Made by a program: the position numbers and the translations under genes. 64,000 bases of DNA, from contig NZ_NEFY01000005.1 of assembly GCF_002258215.1 (NCBI RefSeq), positions 62,001 to 126,000 on the forward strand, given 5' to 3'. This document shows positions 60,855 through 64,000 of the stretch, piece after piece (positions within the stretch are counted from its first letter, which is position 1; each line of letters begins with the position of its first letter). The notes under the pieces are model-generated. The model did no database searches. It saw nothing but the letters and a program-made list of their open reading frames with translations, and was not told where the DNA came from. The stretch comes from Marinobacter vinifirmus. GTDB lineage: Bacteria > Pseudomonadota > Gammaproteobacteria > Pseudomonadales > Oleiphilaceae.

Positions 60855-62438
60855 ATGGAAAGCATGGGAAGGATGCAGAAGGAACTGCACACCGGCATAG
60901 ACCTGGCGGTGGCACTCATCAAACAGGATACCCTGCCGGCGCTGTTGAACACCGCCACCCGCCAACTCGAAAACGCCTTCGCGCTCAGCAAATGCTGGGC
61001 ACTGGAACTCGACCTCAGCGGCCGAACCCTCCACTGCGGCAAACTGGACGAAGCGGGCGAATTCGACTGCAACGACTTCAGCCATCCCTTCGCCCACGTA
61101 CTGCAAACGGGGCAACCAAGGGAACTGACCCGCGCCGCCAGCTACCGCCTGGACCACGCCGGCTTCCAGAACCTTCTGGAACTCAGTGGGCGCCCGAGAA
61201 GTTTCTGGCTGGAACCGTTAAAAGGCACAGATGGCCGCACGCTTGGCATGCTCGTACTGTGTGGCGACCACCCGGACTGGCAAGGCATCATCAGCCAGCC
61301 CCTGTACGCCGGCATCAAACAACTGCTGGTGCACCAGTGGATCAGCCAACTGCAAGCCCGCGACCAGGTCTGGCAGCGGCGGCTGCTCAAGCGCTCCCTG
61401 GACCACCTGCACGACGCCGAAACCCTGCGCCAGCGCTGTAACCAACTGGCCCACACCCTGGTTGGTAACTCTGAAGCCATGGTCAACCTGCGGGCCCAGG
61501 TAGTGCGTGCCGCCGGCAGCCGGCTGTCGGTGCTGATCCAGGGCGAAACCGGCTGTGGCAAAGACGTCGTTGCCCGGGGGATCCACGACATGTCTGACCG
61601 GGCCAACGGCCCCATGGTGGTGGTCAACTGTGCCGCCATCCCGGACAGCTTGCTGGAAAGCGAACTGTTCGGTCACACCAAGGGTGCCTTCTCCGGTGCG
61701 GACCAGGCCAAGGAAGGCCTGCTGGCCCGGGCCAACGGCGGCACCCTGTTCCTGGATGAAATCGGCGACATGCCCATGGCCTTGCAATCGAAACTGCTGC
61801 GGGTACTGGAAAGCCGCCAGTTCCGCCCCCTGGGTGCCCGGGATGAACAGCACTCCGATTTCCGGTTGGTAGCAGCAACCCATCAGCCCCTTCAGGAAGG
61901 CATCGAAGATGGCCGCTTTCGCCGGGACCTGTTCTACCGCCTCAGCCAGTTCCCGCTGCGGGTCAACCCCCTGCGGGAGCGCACCGAAGACCTGGAAGCC
62001 CTGAGCCGGCATTTCATCCGCCTGTATACCGAGCGTGAAGGCAGCGGCCCTTTGGGTATCAGCAGCCACGCCCTGCACACGCTGGCCGGTTACAACTTCC
62101 CCGGTAACGTGCGGGAACTGCGCAACATCGTGGAACTGGCCTGCCTGCAAACCCCCGCCGGTGACGATGTCCAGCCCGATGTACTGCGCCTGGATGATCT
62201 GTTTGCCGAACCCGGCCAGCCCCTGACGGCAAGCGTGGCGCCCAAAACCGTGCCGGGGGTGCCGGGAGTCGACGACATCCGCGACCTGAAAGCGGCCTCC
62301 CAGGCCTTTGAAGCCGCCATCATCCGTGACCGCCTGCGCCAGTACGGCGGCAACCGTGCCCAGGCGGCCGAAAGCCTGGGTTTGCCGAAGCGCACCCTGG
62401 CCCATAAATGTCTGAAGTATCAGGTAACTGACCTATGA
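60855..62438 (+). CDS. vasH: sigma-54-dependent transcriptional activator of the T6SS (VasH-like)
   Basis: A 527-residue enhancer-binding protein. The N-terminal region (about 15-180) looks GAF-like (CWALELDLSGRTLHCGKL, LGMLVLCGDHPDW). The AAA+ domain has Walker A GETGCGK (230-236), the sigma-54 contact loop as GAFSGA (277-282) in place of GAFTGA, and Walker B GGTLFLDEIGDM. A Fis-type helix-turn-helix ends the protein (GGNRAQAAESLGLPKRTLAH). It is predicted to activate T6SS promoters with RpoN. The ATG at 60855 is the first outside the upstream repeat; 60864 is a reasonable alternative. Confidence 0.9.
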   Translation: MESMGRMQKELHTGIDLAVALIKQDTLPALLNTATRQLENAFALSKCWALELDLSGRTLHCGKLDEAGEFDCNDFSHPFAHVLQTGQPRELTRAASYRLDHAGFQNLLELSGRPRSFWLEPLKGTDGRTLGMLVLCGDHPDWQGIISQPLYAGIKQLLVHQWISQLQARDQVWQRRLLKRSLDHLHDAETLRQRCNQLAHTLVGNSEAMVNLRAQVVRAAGSRLSVLIQGETGCGKDVVARGIHDMSDRANGPMVVVNCAAIPDSLLESELFGHTKGAFSGADQAKEGLLARANGGTLFLDEIGDMPMALQSKLLRVLESRQFRPLGARDEQHSDFRLVAATHQPLQEGIEDGRFRRDLFYRLSQFPLRVNPLRERTEDLEALSRHFIRLYTEREGSGPLGISSHALHTLAGYNFPGNVRELRNIVELACLQTPAGDDVQPDVLRLDDLFAEPGQPLTASVAPKTVPGVPGVDDIRDLKAASQAFEAAIIRDRLRQYGGNRAQAAESLGLPKRTLAHKCLKYQVTDL

Positions 62439-63076
62439 CCCTGAAAGACCCTGTTCGAACTGGCCTGCTGGCCCTGGCCATGCTGTGTGCCAGCAGCCAT
62501 GGCGTCGCCGATCCGCGCCTGACCGCGGCTGGGGCCTGCACTGAAGAAGCCAACCGGCTGGAGCGGCTGGCCTGTTTTGACGAGGTTTTTGCCACACCGC
62601 TGGCCCCTTATCAGCCGGGTGCCGGAGAGCCTCGGATGAATCGCTCCGAACGCTGGCGCCAGGCCTTTGCCCTGGCTGGTAAGGGCGATGCCTCCGGGGT
62701 GATGTACCGGAACACCGGGGCAACCGCCGGGCACCTGGTCACCGTGACCGCCCTGGGAGCAAAGCCCCCGCGCCCGGTACTGACCCTGCAATGCCACAAC
62801 AACATTACCGAACTTGCGGTCATGCTGCCGGAGCCGATTAACCGGGAGCGGGTCAATGTGGCCCTGGGTGCCGAACGCGCCTGGTGGCGGGTGCGGGATG
62901 AGGGGCTGGTGGTCAGTGCTGGCCGTGGCCTGCCCGCTATTCGCACCGTTCTGGCCATGGTTCGGGAGCCGGATACCCGGGTTCAGGCCGATGTGGCGGA
63001 ACTGGATGGCCTGTTGTTTGACCTCACCGGCTACGCGGAGGCCATCAAGCCTTTGCGCCAGGCCTGTGGCTGGTAA
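62435..63076 (+). CDS. tagO: type VI secretion-associated protein TagO/VasI
   Basis: A 213-residue exported protein: signal peptide of about 25 residues (LLALAMLCASSHGVA), then an N-terminal Cys pair region with CTEEANRLERLACFDEVF, and a beta-rich domain (LTLQCHNNITELAVML). This layout matches the VasI/TagO family, accessory proteins of unknown mechanism in V. cholerae-type clusters. The ATG overlaps the regulator stop by 4 bases. Confidence 0.85.
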   Translation: MTLKDPVRTGLLALAMLCASSHGVADPRLTAAGACTEEANRLERLACFDEVFATPLAPYQPGAGEPRMNRSERWRQAFALAGKGDASGVMYRNTGATAGHLVTVTALGAKPPRPVLTLQCHNNITELAVMLPEPINRERVNVALGAERAWWRVRDEGLVVSAGRGLPAIRTVLAMVREPDTRVQADVAELDGLLFDLTGYAEAIKPLRQACGW

Positions 63077-63088
63077 GGGAGCAATGTG

Positions 63089-64000
63089 ATGCAGGTGATC
63101 GAACAACATCCGTACGTAGACCAGGTGCTTGGCGCTATCCCGAGTGAGTCTGCCGTGGGTGAAAGCCTGGCCGAGGACAGCGCACTGGAGTTTCTGGAAG
63201 ACGAAGTAATGAAGGTGGGTTCGCTGGCCCACAACGATATCGACTGGAACAAAGTGGAAAGCATGGCGCTGCAGCTGCTGGCGGACCGCAGCAAGGATAT
63301 CAAGGTGCTCGGGTTTCTGATGCTGAGCCTGCAGCGGGGTGGGGATGGCGAACGCTTTGTGTTGTCTCTGTATCTGCTGCACCGGGTGCTGGACGACTGG
63401 TGGGAAGCGGCCTGGCCTTACCCCGGAGCAAAGGGCCAGAGGGCCCGGAAAATGCTGTTCACCCAGATGCTGCAGCGGGCCCTGAAACCGGTGGAAAGTC
63501 TGGGGTTTGATGCCAGTGCCGGCGATGGCCGGCAGTTTTGCCTGGACCTGATTACCCGGCTGGATGACCAGGCCCGGGCGCGGGATTTGCCGGATGATGT
63601 TCTGTTTGACCTCAAACGGGCCGTCGAAAAGCTGCCCCGGCAGGATCAGCTCACCGGTGGCCAGAGCGCAACAGAACCCGCTTCGACGCCGGCGGGCACG
63701 ACCCAGGGCCCGGCAAGCCCTGAACCTGCAGGTTCAGCGACGACACCGGCAGCTCTGGGCAACCTCACCCTGGACCCCGGTAACGAACGGGCCACCCGCC
63801 AGAGCCTGCTGAAAGTGGCCGAACTGCTGACCGGCACCGAGCCGGACAATCCCCTGGGTTACCGGATGCGCCGCCATGCCATCTGGCAAAGCATTACCAG
63901 CCTGCCACCGACCCGGGATGGCAAGCGCACCGACCTGGCCGCCGTGAGTGCCGACCGGGTGTCGGAATACCGGGAAGCTCTGGAGAAAACGCCTGACAAC
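63089..64000 (+). CDS. tssA: type VI secretion protein TssA (VasJ-like), 3' truncated by window
   Basis: 304 codons are visible from ATG 63089 (AAGGGAG upstream) to the window edge with no stop. The ImpA N-terminal domain is evident: DIDWNKVESMALQLLADRSKDIKVLGFLM, LYLLHRVLDDWWEAAWPYPGAKGQRARK, and a TLDPGNERATRQSLLKVAELL, NPLGYRMRRHAIWQS segment after an Ala/Pro/Thr-rich linker. TssA primes assembly of the tail and caps the sheath. tssM (vasK) is expected next, by analogy with the V. cholerae order. Confidence 0.92.
   Translation, partial: MQVIEQHPYVDQVLGAIPSESAVGESLAEDSALEFLEDEVMKVGSLAHNDIDWNKVESMALQLLADRSKDIKVLGFLMLSLQRGGDGERFVLSLYLLHRVLDDWWEAAWPYPGAKGQRARKMLFTQMLQRALKPVESLGFDASAGDGRQFCLDLITRLDDQARARDLPDDVLFDLKRAVEKLPRQDQLTGGQSATEPASTPAGTTQGPASPEPAGSATTPAALGNLTLDPGNERATRQSLLKVAELLTGTEPDNPLGYRMRRHAIWQSITSLPPTRDGKRTDLAAVSADRVSEYREALEKTPDN

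Overview
The window is GC-rich, densely coded gammaproteobacterial chromosome. Gene content and order best fit a marine Marinobacter-like species. The block pilGHIJK-chpABC / gshB / tonB / yqgE / ruvX / pyrR / pyrB / pyrC' is laid out as in Pseudomonas aeruginosa. The yrfG-hslR-hslO-pckA group resembles the enterobacterial order, and ftsY-ftsE-ftsX-rpoH is the usual cell-division/heat-shock cluster. The genus is an inference from recalled gene order and protein families; no search was run. No rRNA, tRNA, CRISPR array or transposase gene was seen.

Layout. 1-5.6 kb: start of a GTP cyclohydrolase I gene, an Asp-nucleophile alpha/beta hydrolase, a GGDEF protein, a patatin-like lipase, and a zur-znuC-znuB zinc operon without znuA. 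5.7-19.3 kb (minus strand): the complete Pil-Chp chemosensory operon for type IV pilus control, including a 2543-residue ChpA kinase with seven intact HPt motifs. 19.6-25.3 kb: gshB, tonB, yqgE, ruvX and the pyrimidine genes pyrR, pyrB and a non-catalytic dihydroorotase homologue. 25.5-30.2 kb: a TRAP-type transporter locus (periplasmic binding protein, T-component lipoprotein, fused QM permease) split by a convergent HU gene. 30.3-35.4 kb: pckA, hslO, hslR, a YrfG-like phosphatase, a small exported protein and mutM. 35.6-41.7 kb: a fatty acid desaturase with a FabR/DesT-like operator, rsmD, then ftsY-ftsE-ftsX and rpoH, the last with overlapping sigma-E-like and sigma-70-like promoters. 42-46 kb: a tartronate-semialdehyde-reductase-like dehydrogenase, a hydroxypyruvate isomerase homologue, and a two-component pair. 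46-48.4 kb: small genes including greB, an orphan integrase N-terminal domain and an acyl-CoA-binding protein. 48.6-64 kb: a type VI secretion cluster in the order tssB-C-E-F-G-fha-J-K-L-clpV-vasH-like-tagO-tssA, the order of the Vibrio cholerae vas locus; tssA runs off the window and tssM is not yet reached.

The most distinctive non-coding signal is a family of long, nearly perfect inverted-repeat elements at 41.8, 51.3 and 60.7 kb. They share a proximal arm (CTTTCCAAAA) and a 22-base core, but their outer arms differ between copies while still pairing. A different 36-base-arm stem-loop lies next to the 51.3 kb copy. Two of the three sites lie inside the type VI cluster, where they separate tssE from tssF and clpV from the regulator.
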